DNA of 64,000 nt from Gaiellasilicea sp963731615 (GCA_963731615.1 CAVSWD010000001.1:62001-126000), one strand, 5' to 3'; numbered from the stretch's first letter, positions 38,620-47,748 are shown. Notes: a model not told the origin generated them from the letters alone. Program-made: numbers and translations.

Positions 38620-40141
38620 CTAGGCGGACCAGGTCACGGAGAGCCGGCGCCACGCCCAGGCGGGAATCTTCGCCGGGGCCGTGCGGGGCCTCGTCGCGGG
38701 GCTCGCCGCGCGGGCACCGCTGAACTCACCGTGACCGAGCTTCCAGCGCGCCCACGGCCAGAACCACTGCGGTAGGCGATCCGGGCCAGGCTGCCCGACG
38801 GAAGACGTCGAGCGGACGCCCCTCCCGCCGCGCGGCGGGTTCGAGTTGGGCTTCGGCTTCGGCTTGGCCGCCGGTGCCGTCGGAGCAGCCGGCGGGCCTG
38901 CCACCGGCGGGGCCGGCGTCGCGGCCGGCGGCGGAGTCGGTGTCGGGTGTCGTCGCAGGCGGCGGCGCCGGTGTCGCCGGCGGCGGGCCTGCAGGCGGAG
39001 GCGTGGGAGCTCCGGCCGGCGGCGGCGTCGGTGCGTCCGCGGACGCCCCGATCAGGTTCGCGAGCTCGGTCCACGCCGGCTTCGCGCTGTCGTCGGCGCG
39101 ACGGAGGCCGTAGCTCTCCTCCTTGCCGCTTCCGGAGTCACGGTCCCACTGGTAGACGAAGACCAGCTCGACGAAGGAAGACCAGTCGACGATCGCGCGC
39201 TTGACGGCATCGCGTGTCCACGCCGCCTGGGTCGCCTCGCTGACTCCCCCGCCGGCATAGGTCGACCAGCCGAACTCGGTCAGCCACAGCGGCCGCGAGA
39301 CGCCCTTCGCTGCCGCGAGGTCGCGGAAGAGGGTGACGCGATCGAACCGCCAGGCCTGCCCGAGCTGGGCGCAGGTGGCGTTGGTCGAATACGGACCGCA
39401 CTCCTGACTGTAGGGGTGCAGCGACCATGCGTCGACCGCCTCGTGGAGCTTGGGGTCGGCGGCGATCAACTGGTCGAAGTAGTCCTGCTTCCCGAGCGCG
39501 TAGTTGCCGGTGTCGACGTTGGCGGCCAGCTTGATGTTCTTGCCGACTGCCCGGACGCCCTGTGACGTCGCCCGTACGAGCTTGGCGTAGCGCGACGGCG
39601 CGAGATACGGGCCGGGCATGTACGGCTCGTTCCAGATCTCCATCTTGGTCACGGGTCGCGCAGCGAGCTCAGGGTGCTGCTGCCAGAACGTGCCGTTGGC
39701 GCCGTAGCGAGCGGCGAGCGTCGCTGCGTAGTTCGCGAACTGCGCGTCGGTCCAGTTCGACCACGTCGCTCCGTAGTCGAGCAGCAGCATCACGTTCACT
39801 CCTGCCTTCGAGGCGCCCGTGAAGAGGGCGTCTCCGCGCGAGAAGTTCCATTGGCCCTGCTTCGGCTCGACGATGTCCCAACGGAGCTCTTCCCGTACCC
39901 ACTCGACGCCGCCCGCGCGAGCCCTTGAGTACTGCTTTGCGATTTCATCCGCACCGAGCCACACGAGGTGGCCGTTGACGCCGACCCGCCCGGAATAGGC
40001 CGAGGTGGCTGCGGAGGCGGCCGAAGCCGCATTGGAAGAGGTGGTCACGGTGCCTGAGACGATTGCAACTGCAAGTGCGGTGATGAGGGTAGCCCAGAAC
40101 GTGCGGCGCCCAACGAGGTGGTGCAGGCGGCGAATTGTCAT
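38620..40141 (-). CDS. secreted clan GH-A glycoside hydrolase with aromatic C-terminal tag (single frameshift)
   Basis: About 507 residues after correction. A signal sequence (residues 12-45) precedes a TIM barrel with WVREELRWDIVEP, MEIWNEPYMPGPY (acid/base Glu172 in WNEP) and LWLTEFGWSTY (nucleophile Glu289), the GH5/GH39-like arrangement. A Pro/Ala/Thr linker leads to a C-terminal tail with LPQWFWPWARWKLG and KIPAWAWRRL. The linker frame changes at 38945-38947, where an extra G (plus strand) breaks the reading frame. Without correction the gene would end at 38726 in unrelated sequence. It probably trims or degrades the polysaccharide outside the cell. Confidence 0.78.
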
Positions 40142-40215
40142 ACGCCGACCATCGGAGGGCCCCAAAGGCCTCTTGACCGCTGACCCTCGTTAGAGGGATC
40201 CGAGTCGCGAGAGAG

Positions 40216-42099
40216 CTACCCGTCTTGACCGGCCGGTGCCGTTTCCCTGAGCGCGGCTGCGATCTCTTCGCTACTGGGATAGAGCCGTCGCGCTGCGAGC
40301 AGCTGGCGTCGCGCGGCGGCACCCCTGCCGAGCTCGAGATAGACCCGAGCCAGCTCGACCCGGGGGCCGACCGAGCGCGGCTGCAGCTCGACGGCCTCTC
40401 GCAGCGGTCGGACGGACTGGGCGATCGTCGGGGCGAGTGCGGCTTCCGCGAGGAGCGGCTCGACCGCGAGCGGGTCGAGCCGGCGCGCCCAGTCGAGTGC
40501 CTCGACGCTCACCTCTCCCTCGAGCGCCGCGGTCGTGATGCGGGCGCTCAGCCACGGCGGCAGGAAGGCGAAGGCCGCGACTGCCGCCATCGCAGCAGCA
40601 GCAAGCACGGCGAACCGGCGGCTCAGCTGGCTGCGGTCCGAGTCTGCGAGGCCGATTCCGATCAGCGCGAACGCGGGCAGGCCCACGGCAGGGAAGGTCC
40701 AGATCCAGTCGCCCGTCGCATGGACGACGAAGTACACCGTCGCGCCCAGCGCTGCGACGCCTTCCGGCGTCGTGCGGCGCCGGATCAACCCGAAGAGTGC
40801 GGCGACGAGTCCGGCGGCGAGCAGGACGAGTCCGACGATGCCCGTCTCGAGAAGCACGTCGAGCGGTAAGGAGTGCGCGCGCGCCGGCGTCTCGTCGCTC
40901 CTCGCGTCCTCCAGGTACGCGGGGCCGAAGCCGCGGCCGCCGATTCCCGCGACCGGGTGGTCGGCGAAGCCGTTCAGGCTCACGCGCCAGAAGTCGTAGC
41001 GGTTCGAGCCGAGGTTGACGAGGTGGCTGCTGCCGCTCGCCGTCGGCGAGTAGCCCTTGAAGGCTTCCCATTTCTGAGAGAGCGTCTCGCTGGGATCGTC
41101 GAGCCTCGGCGCCGCGATCGCGCCGACGATCACGACCACCGCAACGGCGGCGGCCGCTACGACGAAGCGCGCTGCGTGCAGGACGCGATCCGGGACGCGC
41201 AAGCGGTTGTCGATGAGTGCGTAGAAGAGCCCGAGGACGAACCCCACCGCCGCTGTCGCGAGGGCCGCTGCGGCGGCGGCGCGTGCTGCAGCTGCGTCGC
41301 CCGGCGAGCGGAAGGGAGCCGTGAGCACGTCGTACCGGGTGAACACGAGCGCCGCAACCGCCAGCGTGGGCGGGAGCAGCCGCAGCCGGCCGGGCGCGAC
41401 GGCGAAGAGCACGACCGCGGAGACCGCGAGCGCGATCCCGCCGCCCTTGCTCTGCGTCAGCAGCCAGCCCGCGAGCATGGCCGCCGCCAGCCCGAGCGCG
41501 ACTGCTCGAACGCCGGCATTCATGCCTCTGCGGGCGGCGATCACGACCGCGGGCCAGAACCCGATCAGGAAGAACGCAGCCTGCGCGTTCACGTATGAGA
41601 TCGGTGCCGTCAGGCGCCCGTCGGTGATGAGCAGCGTCGGCCGGCCGTCGTATCGCACCGCCAGAGCGGCGGCGACGGCGCTCGTACCGAGCACGAATAC
41701 GACGACGACGAGAGCCCACATCCGGGCACGGGTAGTTTTTAGCGTTAGGACTGGAAAAAGAAGTGAGAGCGCGTAGAGTGTGCACACGAGCAGTTCATCC
41801 CGGGCGAGGGACGGAACTGGCGACCAAAAGAGTGAAATGCCGGTCCACACGCCGAGAGCGATGAGGGAGCCGGCGGCAACAAGGGGGAGTCGGGAAGTGC
41901 GGGGGCGAGATCCAAGGAGAACAGTGGCGGCAAGGACGGTCAGGCCGAACGCGTACGGCAGCCAGTCGGGCGCGAGAATGCTGCCGTCGTGGCGCCACGC
42001 GAGAGCGACCGCGCACCCAAGCATGCACAGCACCGGGAGCACGCGCACCGAGTCCGAAACGGCGGCTTGGAGTGCGGGGCTCGGGGAGGTACGAGGCAT
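40216..42099 (-). CDS. O-antigen ligase family protein with TPR-like C-terminus
   Basis: A 627-residue protein with about 12 membrane helices. A large external loop carries RYDFWRVSLNGFADHPVAGIGGRGFGPAYLE and a nearby RAHSLPLDVLLETGIVGLVLLA motif. The HSLPLD and GIGGRGFG elements are typical of the WaaL/Wzy_C superfamily. Residues about 540-620 form a soluble helical tail with LQPRSVGPRVELARVYLELGRGAAARRQLLAARRLYP, a TPR-like unit. It is the second such protein in the cluster, so one may polymerise and the other ligate. It is divergent from the LPFTG gene. Confidence 0.82.
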   Translation of the reverse strand: MPRTSPSPALQAAVSDSVRVLPVLCMLGCAVALAWRHDGSILAPDWLPYAFGLTVLAATVLLGSRPRTSRLPLVAAGSLIALGVWTGISLFWSPVPSLARDELLVCTLYALSLLFPVLTLKTTRARMWALVVVVFVLGTSAVAAALAVRYDGRPTLLITDGRLTAPISYVNAQAAFFLIGFWPAVVIAARRGMNAGVRAVALGLAAAMLAGWLLTQSKGGGIALAVSAVVLFAVAPGRLRLLPPTLAVAALVFTRYDVLTAPFRSPGDAAAARAAAAAALATAAVGFVLGLFYALIDNRLRVPDRVLHAARFVVAAAAVAVVVIVGAIAAPRLDDPSETLSQKWEAFKGYSPTASGSSHLVNLGSNRYDFWRVSLNGFADHPVAGIGGRGFGPAYLEDARSDETPARAHSLPLDVLLETGIVGLVLLAAGLVAALFGLIRRRTTPEGVAALGATVYFVVHATGDWIWTFPAVGLPAFALIGIGLADSDRSQLSRRFAVLAAAAMAAVAAFAFLPPWLSARITTAALEGEVSVEALDWARRLDPLAVEPLLAEAALAPTIAQSVRPLREAVELQPRSVGPRVELARVYLELGRGAAARRQLLAARRLYPSSEEIAAALRETAPAGQDG

Positions 42100-42199
42100 C
42101 GAGAGTTAACTACCCGCGAAGGATGGGCACAAGGGCATGCGGGGCCTTGTAAAACATCGGGCGGCAAAACCCTTTAATGCGGCAGAGGAAGTGGGGGAG

Positions 42200-42580
42200 A
42201 TGTTGAAAAAGAGCAGGCTCGGAATTCTCGCGACGGTAGGCATCGTCGTGCTCGTGGCGGTCTCCGTGGCGGTGGCTGCGACACCAAGCCAGATCTACGC
42301 CGACTACGCCGACAACAACCGGCTCGACCAGTCGTACTCCGACAGCGATTTGCAGAACGCGCTGAACAACGCAGAGATCCAGGGGTACGGAAGGCCGACG
42401 GTGACGCCCGGTTTCCGCACCGAGGTCAAGAAACAGCTGGGTGGCGACGACGTCGCCGCGTCTCGCTCGGGCGGCACACTGCCGTTCACCGGGGTTGACC
42501 TGGCACTCCTGACGGCTGGAGCGGTGTTCCTGCTCTTGGTCGGCTGGGGCTTCCGGCGATTCGGCCGAGTCCGGTCCTAG
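42200..42580 (+). CDS. small LPFTG-type sortase substrate
   Basis: A 126-residue exported protein. A signal sequence (residues 1-27, core LGILATVGIVVLVAVSVAVAA) is followed by a hydrophilic helical region of about 60 residues rich in Asn, Asp and Gln (QIYADYADNNRLDQSYSDSD). A C-terminal wall-sorting signal follows: LPFTG, then a 19-residue hydrophobic segment and a charged RRFGRVRS tail. Sortase would cleave between Thr and Gly and link the protein to peptidoglycan. ATG at 42200 is preferred over an upstream start because it directly precedes the Lys-rich n-region. It lies 34 nt before the glycosylphosphotransferase gene, so it probably shares that transcript. Confidence 0.75.
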   Translation: MLKKSRLGILATVGIVVLVAVSVAVAATPSQIYADYADNNRLDQSYSDSDLQNALNNAEIQGYGRPTVTPGFRTEVKKQLGGDDVAASRSGGTLPFTGVDLALLTAGAVFLLLVGWGFRRFGRVRS

Positions 42581-42614
42581 ACAAGCGGTCTAGGGAAACG
42601 TAGCGAGGTTCGCG

Positions 42615-44099
42615 GTGATCCAAATCACCGATTCAGTCCCGACCGTGGATACGGTCCACGACCTCTCGGCACGTGCCGGGCGGCGGCACTTCGAGCTCGG
42701 GCTCGGCGGTCACCTGCGGTGGCGGCTCGGCTCGCTCGTGGCCGACGTCTCGATGCTCGCGCTCGCGGGCGTGGCGACCACGATCGGGGCCAGTGCAGCG
42801 GGCGCCGGCGTCTCGAGCCTGTGGACGCTCGGCTATTCCCTGCTCGTGCTCGTGCTGCTCGCCGTCCGTGGCCTCTACGGAGCGACGTTCGGCGTCAGCA
42901 TGTTCGACGACCTGCGCAGGATCGTTGCCGCAACGAGCCTGGCGGCGATCTCGCTGCTTGCCCTGACCGCGCTCGTCGGCGCCGGTGGCGACACGATCGA
43001 CCAGACCCTGCGGCTCTGGCTGTACGCGACCGCGTTCATCTCTGCCGGCCGGGGCGCTCTCTACTGGTCGCAACGACAGGAGCGCGTCGCCGGGGAAGGC
43101 CTGCGGCCGACGCTGATCGTCGGCGCCGGACGCGTGGGACGGCTGACGGCGCAGCGTCTCGCCCAGATGCCCCAGCTCGGCCTGAAGCCGGTCGGGTTCC
43201 TCGACAAGGAACCGCTCGCCGAGGACGCCGAAGGGCCGCCGCTGCCGGTGCTGGGGGCGAGCTGGGACCTGGAGCAGGTCGTACGCGAGCACGACGTCGA
43301 GCAGGTGATCATCACCTTCTCGACCGCACCGAACGACGTGCTGCTGCGGCTCGTCCGCCGCTGTGAGGAGCTGGGCGTCGCCGTCGCCGTCGTGCCTCGA
43401 CTCTACGAGCGCACGACGACGCGGCTCTCGGTCGACCACGTCGGCGGCCTGCCGCTCGTGTCGGCGCACCCCTCGGATCCGCACGGCATTCACTACGCGC
43501 TCAAGTACGCGCTCGACCGGATCGTCAGCCTGGCGCTGATCGTCCTGCTGGCACCGCTGCTCGCCGGAGCAGCGCTCGCGACCTATCTCTCCGTCGGCGA
43601 GCCGATTCTCTTCCGCCAGCGCCGCATCGGCCGCGACGGCGCCGAGTTCGCCATGCTCAAGTTCCGCACGATGAAGACGGCCGACGACACCGAGCCGCCT
43701 CCTTCGTTCGCTCCGGGGACCGGGCTCGCGCCGGGCGGTGTCGAAGGTGCCGACCGTCGGACGGGGGTTGGGCGGTTCCTGCGCAAGACCTCACTCGACG
43801 AGCTGCCGCAGCTCTTCAACGTGCTGCGCGGCGAGATGAGCCTCGTCGGCCCGCGGCCGGAGCGCCCGGAGTACGTCGCCACGTTCGACGATGCGGTCTA
43901 TCGCTACGCCGAGCGCAGCCGGGTGAAGGCCGGCATCACCGGCTGGGCGCAGGTGAACGGGCTGCGCGGGCAGACGTCGATCGCCGACCGCGCCGAGTGG
44001 GACAACCACTACATCGAGAACTTCTCGCTCTGGCTCGACGCCAAGATCCTGCTGCTGACGGTCGCCGCAGTGTTCGGACGCTTCAGCTCCGGCGAGTAA
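42615..44099 (+). CDS. polyprenyl glycosylphosphotransferase (WcaJ/WbaP-like initiating enzyme)
   Basis: A 494-residue initiating enzyme that transfers a sugar-1-phosphate to undecaprenyl phosphate. The N-terminal part has four to five helices (residues about 30-150) and a Rossmann-like domain (LIVGAGRVGRLTAQRLAQMP). The catalytic C-terminal domain has the segments FRQRRIGRDGAEFAMLKFRTMKT, DELPQLFNVLRGEMSLVGPRPE and VKAGITGWAQVNGLRG, all diagnostic. GTG start at 42615. It would begin synthesis of the repeat unit made by the glycosyltransferases upstream. Confidence 0.92.
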   Translation: MIQITDSVPTVDTVHDLSARAGRRHFELGLGGHLRWRLGSLVADVSMLALAGVATTIGASAAGAGVSSLWTLGYSLLVLVLLAVRGLYGATFGVSMFDDLRRIVAATSLAAISLLALTALVGAGGDTIDQTLRLWLYATAFISAGRGALYWSQRQERVAGEGLRPTLIVGAGRVGRLTAQRLAQMPQLGLKPVGFLDKEPLAEDAEGPPLPVLGASWDLEQVVREHDVEQVIITFSTAPNDVLLRLVRRCEELGVAVAVVPRLYERTTTRLSVDHVGGLPLVSAHPSDPHGIHYALKYALDRIVSLALIVLLAPLLAGAALATYLSVGEPILFRQRRIGRDGAEFAMLKFRTMKTADDTEPPPSFAPGTGLAPGGVEGADRRTGVGRFLRKTSLDELPQLFNVLRGEMSLVGPRPERPEYVATFDDAVYRYAERSRVKAGITGWAQVNGLRGQTSIADRAEWDNHYIENFSLWLDAKILLLTVAAVFGRFSSGE

Positions 44100-44228
44100 C
44101 TACGCCCCGGTGGTTCTGCGGCGCAGCCAGCGGTGACGGCATGGTCGTCCGATACGATGACGCACAGACCTTCGATCCGGGGAGGGATTGGCCTTACTCC
44201 GGAGCTGAGCTGGAAGGAGGGTCGATAG

Positions 44229-46769
44229 GTGTTCGAGCGATTTACTGAACGGGCTCGCCAGGTTGTCGTCCTTGCGCAGGACGAGGCCCGCGCCCTGAAG
44301 CACAACTACATCGGCACGGAGCACATCCTGCTCGGCCTGCTGCGCGAAGAGGAGGGTCTCGCGGCGCGCGTGCTCGAGTCGCTCGACATCACGGTCGAAG
44401 AGGTTCGCGCGCAGGTGGCGCGGATCGTCGGCCAGGGCGACGAGGTCACTACCGGCCAGATCCCGTTCACCCCGCGCGCCAAGAAGGTGCTCGAGCTGGC
44501 GCTGCGCGAGGCGCTCTCGCTGGGCCACAACTACATCGGCACCGAGCACATCCTGCTCGGGCTCGTGCGCGAGAACGAGGGCGTTGCCGCACGCATCCTG
44601 CTCGACTTCGACGCCGACGCCGAGAAGATCCGCAACGAGATCATCCGCATGCTCTCGGGCCCCGGCCGGCGCCAGCAGGGCTCCGGTGGTGGCTCCGGCG
44701 AGAAGGCGAAGAGCTCGAAGCTGCTCGACCAGTTCGGGCGGAATCTCACCAAGGCCGCAACCGACGGCAAGCTGGATCCTGTCGTCGGGCGCCAGACCGA
44801 GATCGAGCGCGTGATGCAGATCCTGTCACGCCGCCAGAAGAACAATCCGGTGCTGATCGGCGAGCCCGGCGTCGGCAAGACAGCCGTCGTCGAAGGCCTC
44901 GCCACCCGCATCTCCACGAACCAGGTCCCCGAGCTCTTGAAGAACAAGCAGATCTACACGCTCGACCTGGCCGCCCTCGTCGCCGGCTCCAAGTACCGCG
45001 GCGAGTTCGAGGAGCGGCTGAAGAAGGTGATGAAGGAGATCATGCAGCGGGGCGACATCATCCTCTTCATCGACGAGCTGCATAACCTCGTCGGCGCCGG
45101 TGCGGCCGAGGGCGCAATCGACGCGGCCTCGATTCTGAAGCCGGCGCTCGCCCGCGGTGAGCTGCAGACGATCGGCGCGACGACGCTCGACGAGTACCGC
45201 AAGTACCTCGAGCGCGACGCCGCGCTCGAGCGCCGCTTCCAGCAGGTGCGGGTCGAGGAGCCGTCGATCGACGACACCGTTCAGATCCTCCGCGGCCTCC
45301 GCGACCGCTACGAGGCGCACCACCGCTGTCAGATCTCCGACGACGCGCTCCGCGCGGCCGCCGAGCTGGCCGACCGCTACATCCAGGACCGGCACCTGCC
45401 CGACAAGGCGATCGACTTGATCGACGAAGCCGGCTCCCGGCTCCGGATCAAGACGATGACGGCGCCGCCGCGCTACCGCGAGCTCGAGGACGAGATCGAG
45501 CGGGTGCGGACGGAGAAGGAGAACGCGATCGAGTCGCAGGAGTTCGAGAAGGCCGCGTCGCTCCGCGACAAGGAGCGGAAGCTGACCCAGAAGAAGAAGG
45601 AGCTCGAGGAGAACTGGCGCTCGGAGGAATCCGAGGAGCAGCCTGAGGTCGACCGGCCGGAGATCGCGGACATCGTCTCGATGTGGACGGGCATCCCCGT
45701 CTTCGAGCTGACCGAGGCGGAGTCGCAGAAGCTGATCCGGATGGAGGACGAGCTGCACAAGCGCGTGATCGGGCAGCACCAGGCGATCGTCGCGGTCTCG
45801 AAGGCGATCCGCCGCGCCCGCGCCGGGATCAAGGACCCGAAGCGCCCAACCGGCTCGTTCATCTTCCTCGGCCCCTCCGGCGTCGGCAAGACGGAGCTGG
45901 CGCGAACCCTCGCCGAGTTCCTGTTCGGCGACGAGGACGCGATGATCCAGGTCGACATGTCGGAGTACATGGAGAAGCACTCCGTGTCCCGGCTGGTCGG
46001 CTCCCCGCCCGGTTATGTCGGGTACGACGAGGGCGGCCAGCTGACCGAGGCGGTCCGGCGCAAGCCGTACTCCGTGCTCCTGCTCGACGAGATCGAGAAG
46101 GCCCATCCCGACGTTTTCAACATCCTGCTCCAGATCCTGGAGGAGGGGAAGCTGACCGACTCGCAGGGCCGCAAGGTCGACTTCAGGAACGCGATCGTGA
46201 TCATGACGTCGAACATCGGCGCCGGCCAGATCGCGAAGAATCAGACGCTCGGCTTCTCGATCGGCGACGAGCACGGGCTCAGCTACGACGAGATGAAGGG
46301 GCGGGTCACCGGCGAGCTGAAGAAGGTCTTCCGGCCCGAGCTCCTGAACCGGATCGACGAGATCATCGTCTTCCACAAGCTCGAGAAGGAAGAGATCCTC
46401 ACGATCGTCGACCTGCAGCTGCACCGATTGCGCGAGCAGATGGCGGGCTACGACGTCGCGATCGAGCTGACCGAAGGGGCGAAGGAGGTGCTCGTCGAGC
46501 AGGGCTTCGATCCGGCAATGGGCGCCCGGCCGCTGCGCCGCGCGATCCAGCGTTTCATCGAAGATCCGCTCGCGGACTTCGTGCTCGGCCGCAGCCTCAA
46601 TCCCGGCGCGACGATCGTCGTCGACCGCAAGGACGAGCTCACGGGCGAGGAGGACGAGTCGCTCGTCGACATCAAGATCGTCGAAGGCGAGCCGCGAGCG
46701 AAGGTGACCGTTCCGCCCGAGGAGCCCGAGTCGGCAGAGGCCGACGAGCTCCCGGCCGACGAGGAGTAG
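44229..46769 (+). CDS. clpC: ATP-dependent Clp protease ATPase subunit ClpC
   Basis: An 846-residue AAA+ unfoldase for ClpP. There are two Clp_N repeats (residues 5-145, each with HNYIGTEHILLGL), AAA1 with Walker A GEPGVGKT at 211-218, and a UVR/middle-domain coiled coil (QEFEKAASLRDKERKLTQKKKEL). AAA2 has GPSGVGKT near 548 and the arginine/sensor segment MGARPLRRAIQRFIEDPL. An LGFSIGDEHG segment supplies the ClpP-contacting loop region. The acidic tail ends in ELPADEE. GTG start with an upstream GGAAGGAGGG ribosome site. A terminator follows at 46772. Confidence 0.97.
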   Translation: MFERFTERARQVVVLAQDEARALKHNYIGTEHILLGLLREEEGLAARVLESLDITVEEVRAQVARIVGQGDEVTTGQIPFTPRAKKVLELALREALSLGHNYIGTEHILLGLVRENEGVAARILLDFDADAEKIRNEIIRMLSGPGRRQQGSGGGSGEKAKSSKLLDQFGRNLTKAATDGKLDPVVGRQTEIERVMQILSRRQKNNPVLIGEPGVGKTAVVEGLATRISTNQVPELLKNKQIYTLDLAALVAGSKYRGEFEERLKKVMKEIMQRGDIILFIDELHNLVGAGAAEGAIDAASILKPALARGELQTIGATTLDEYRKYLERDAALERRFQQVRVEEPSIDDTVQILRGLRDRYEAHHRCQISDDALRAAAELADRYIQDRHLPDKAIDLIDEAGSRLRIKTMTAPPRYRELEDEIERVRTEKENAIESQEFEKAASLRDKERKLTQKKKELEENWRSEESEEQPEVDRPEIADIVSMWTGIPVFELTEAESQKLIRMEDELHKRVIGQHQAIVAVSKAIRRARAGIKDPKRPTGSFIFLGPSGVGKTELARTLAEFLFGDEDAMIQVDMSEYMEKHSVSRLVGSPPGYVGYDEGGQLTEAVRRKPYSVLLLDEIEKAHPDVFNILLQILEEGKLTDSQGRKVDFRNAIVIMTSNIGAGQIAKNQTLGFSIGDEHGLSYDEMKGRVTGELKKVFRPELLNRIDEIIVFHKLEKEEILTIVDLQLHRLREQMAGYDVAIELTEGAKEVLVEQGFDPAMGARPLRRAIQRFIEDPLADFVLGRSLNPGATIVVDRKDELTGEEDESLVDIKIVEGEPRAKVTVPPEEPESAEADELPADEE

Positions 46770-46771
46770 TC

Positions 46772-46798
46772 GAGAGGCCGCCGCAAAGGCGGCCTCTC
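46772..46798. terminator. clpC terminator (bidirectional)
   Basis: A perfect 11-bp stem GAGAGGCCGCC/GGCGGCCTCTC with a GCAAA loop starts 3 nt after the clpC stop and ends 6 nt before the convergent propeller gene. The short following sequence TCGTTCT is only weakly T-rich. Placement between converging genes favours a bidirectional role. Confidence 0.75.
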
Positions 46799-46803
46799 TC
46801 GTT

Positions 46804-47637
46804 CTAGCCCGCGAGCTTCTTGCGGGCGCCGGTGCGGGGATCGACGCGGAAGACCGCCCCCGGCTCGATCGCGGTCACGATCAGTCGGCCGTCCGGCAGC
46901 ACGGCGACGTCGCTGACGTGTAGGTCCTCGAAGAGGGTCGTCGGCTTCCCGCCCGGCTCGAGCCGGCGGAGGCTGCCGCCCGTCAAGCTGCCGCCGGCGA
47001 GGAAGAGAGTCCCGTCACGGGCGACCGCGATCCTGTTGGTGTCGACGTCGTCGACGACGAGCTCAGCTCGGCCCGTCGCAGCGTCGATCCGCCGGACGCG
47101 CCGCGAGTCCTCGGCAACGAGGATGTCCCCGGCGCGATCGAAGGTGATCCCGTGGGGCCGGTCGAGCCCACCCGCGACCGGGATCTTCGCGATCCGGCCC
47201 GTGGGCGAGATCCGCGCGAGCACGCCGTTCATCGTCACCGCGTGAACGACGCCGGCTGGCGACACGGCGACCGCGGTCGCCTGTGGCAGGCGGGCGAGTG
47301 TCGTCACGCGCTTCGCAGCGCCGACGCGGCGCACCAGGCCGGCGTGGAAGTCCGCGACGTAGAGCACGCTGCGCGTCGCCGCGAGCCCGACGGGCTCGTC
47401 GAAGCCGCCGGCGTGGACGCTCCGGCGTCCGGTGCTCGGATGCACGAGCACGATCCGTCGAGCGGCGCCGTCGGCGACGAAGACCCGCCCGCCCGGGTCG
47501 ACGACGACCGCGTACGGATGGCGCACGGCGGGCTCGGCCGCTGTGGTCGAGCCGGACGCGACGGCACGGTTGCCGCCGCCTGCCGCAAGCAGCGCGGCGG
47601 CGGCCAGCAGCGCGACTGCGATCCTGACGACGTGCAT
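46804..47637 (-). CDS. secreted NHL/SMP-30-like beta-propeller protein
   Basis: A 277-residue exported protein. The signal peptide (residues 1-27) has a VALLAAAALLAAGGG core. The mature part contains about six propeller blades, each with a repeating pattern such as GRVFVADGAARRIVLV, LYVADFHAGLVRRV, GDILVAEDSRRVRRID, GTLFLAGGSL and GRLIVTAIEPGAVFRVD. Such folds bind ligands or carry lactonase-like activity, but no metal or catalytic site can be assigned. It is transcribed toward clpC and divergent from radA across a 313-nt gap. Confidence 0.65.
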   Translation of the reverse strand: MHVVRIAVALLAAAALLAAGGGNRAVASGSTTAAEPAVRHPYAVVVDPGGRVFVADGAARRIVLVHPSTGRRSVHAGGFDEPVGLAATRSVLYVADFHAGLVRRVGAAKRVTTLARLPQATAVAVSPAGVVHAVTMNGVLARISPTGRIAKIPVAGGLDRPHGITFDRAGDILVAEDSRRVRRIDAATGRAELVVDDVDTNRIAVARDGTLFLAGGSLTGGSLRRLEPGGKPTTLFEDLHVSDVAVLPDGRLIVTAIEPGAVFRVDPRTGARKKLAG

Positions 47638-47685
47638 GTGAGTCGTCTACACCGGATCCGACCCCGAGGTTCCCGTCCAACCGCC

Positions 47686-47730
47686 GGTGTCAGACTCGTG
47701 TCCGAGACGTGCCGGAGTCGTCTCTGACAC
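47686..47730. repeat. 45-nt palindromic repeat, family 1, copy 2 (intergenic)
   Basis: An inverted repeat with arms GTGTCAGA (47687-47694) and TCTGACAC (47723-47730), matching copy 1 at 18145-18189 at 35 of 45 positions. Two substitution pairs (positions 4/43 and 7/40 of the element) are compensatory, keeping the stem paired in both copies. The 9-mer GTGACGATT occurs downstream at 47758-47766. Confidence 0.75.
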
Positions 47731-47735
47731 CACCT

Positions 47736-47748
47736 GTCCGATTCGGAC
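47736..47748. repeat. 13-nt palindrome beside repeat copy 2
   Basis: GTCCGATTCGGAC, a perfect palindrome around a central T, lies 5 nt from repeat copy 2. It could be a second stem of the same element or an operator for radA or the propeller gene. No such stem accompanies copy 1. Confidence 0.5.

Noticed and set aside
42162..42177. Possible third copy of the family 2 repeat (minus strand AGGGTTTTGCCG)
   Set aside because: Only about a dozen bases agree with copy A, and neither diagnostic hairpin is present.
42105..42195. Possible structured leader or c-di-GMP riboswitch upstream of the LPFTG gene
   Set aside because: GGGCACAAGGGC and GGCAAAACCC recall parts of such elements, but the two conserved halves and their pairing are not present.
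44100..44228. ClgR or HspR type operator upstream of clpC
   Set aside because: Only TACGAT (44153-44158) resembles a -10; no convincing ClgR or HAIR palindrome was found.
44826..46424. 532-codon open frame opposite clpC
   Set aside because: Antisense shadow of clpC; composition typical of high-GC third-frame translation.
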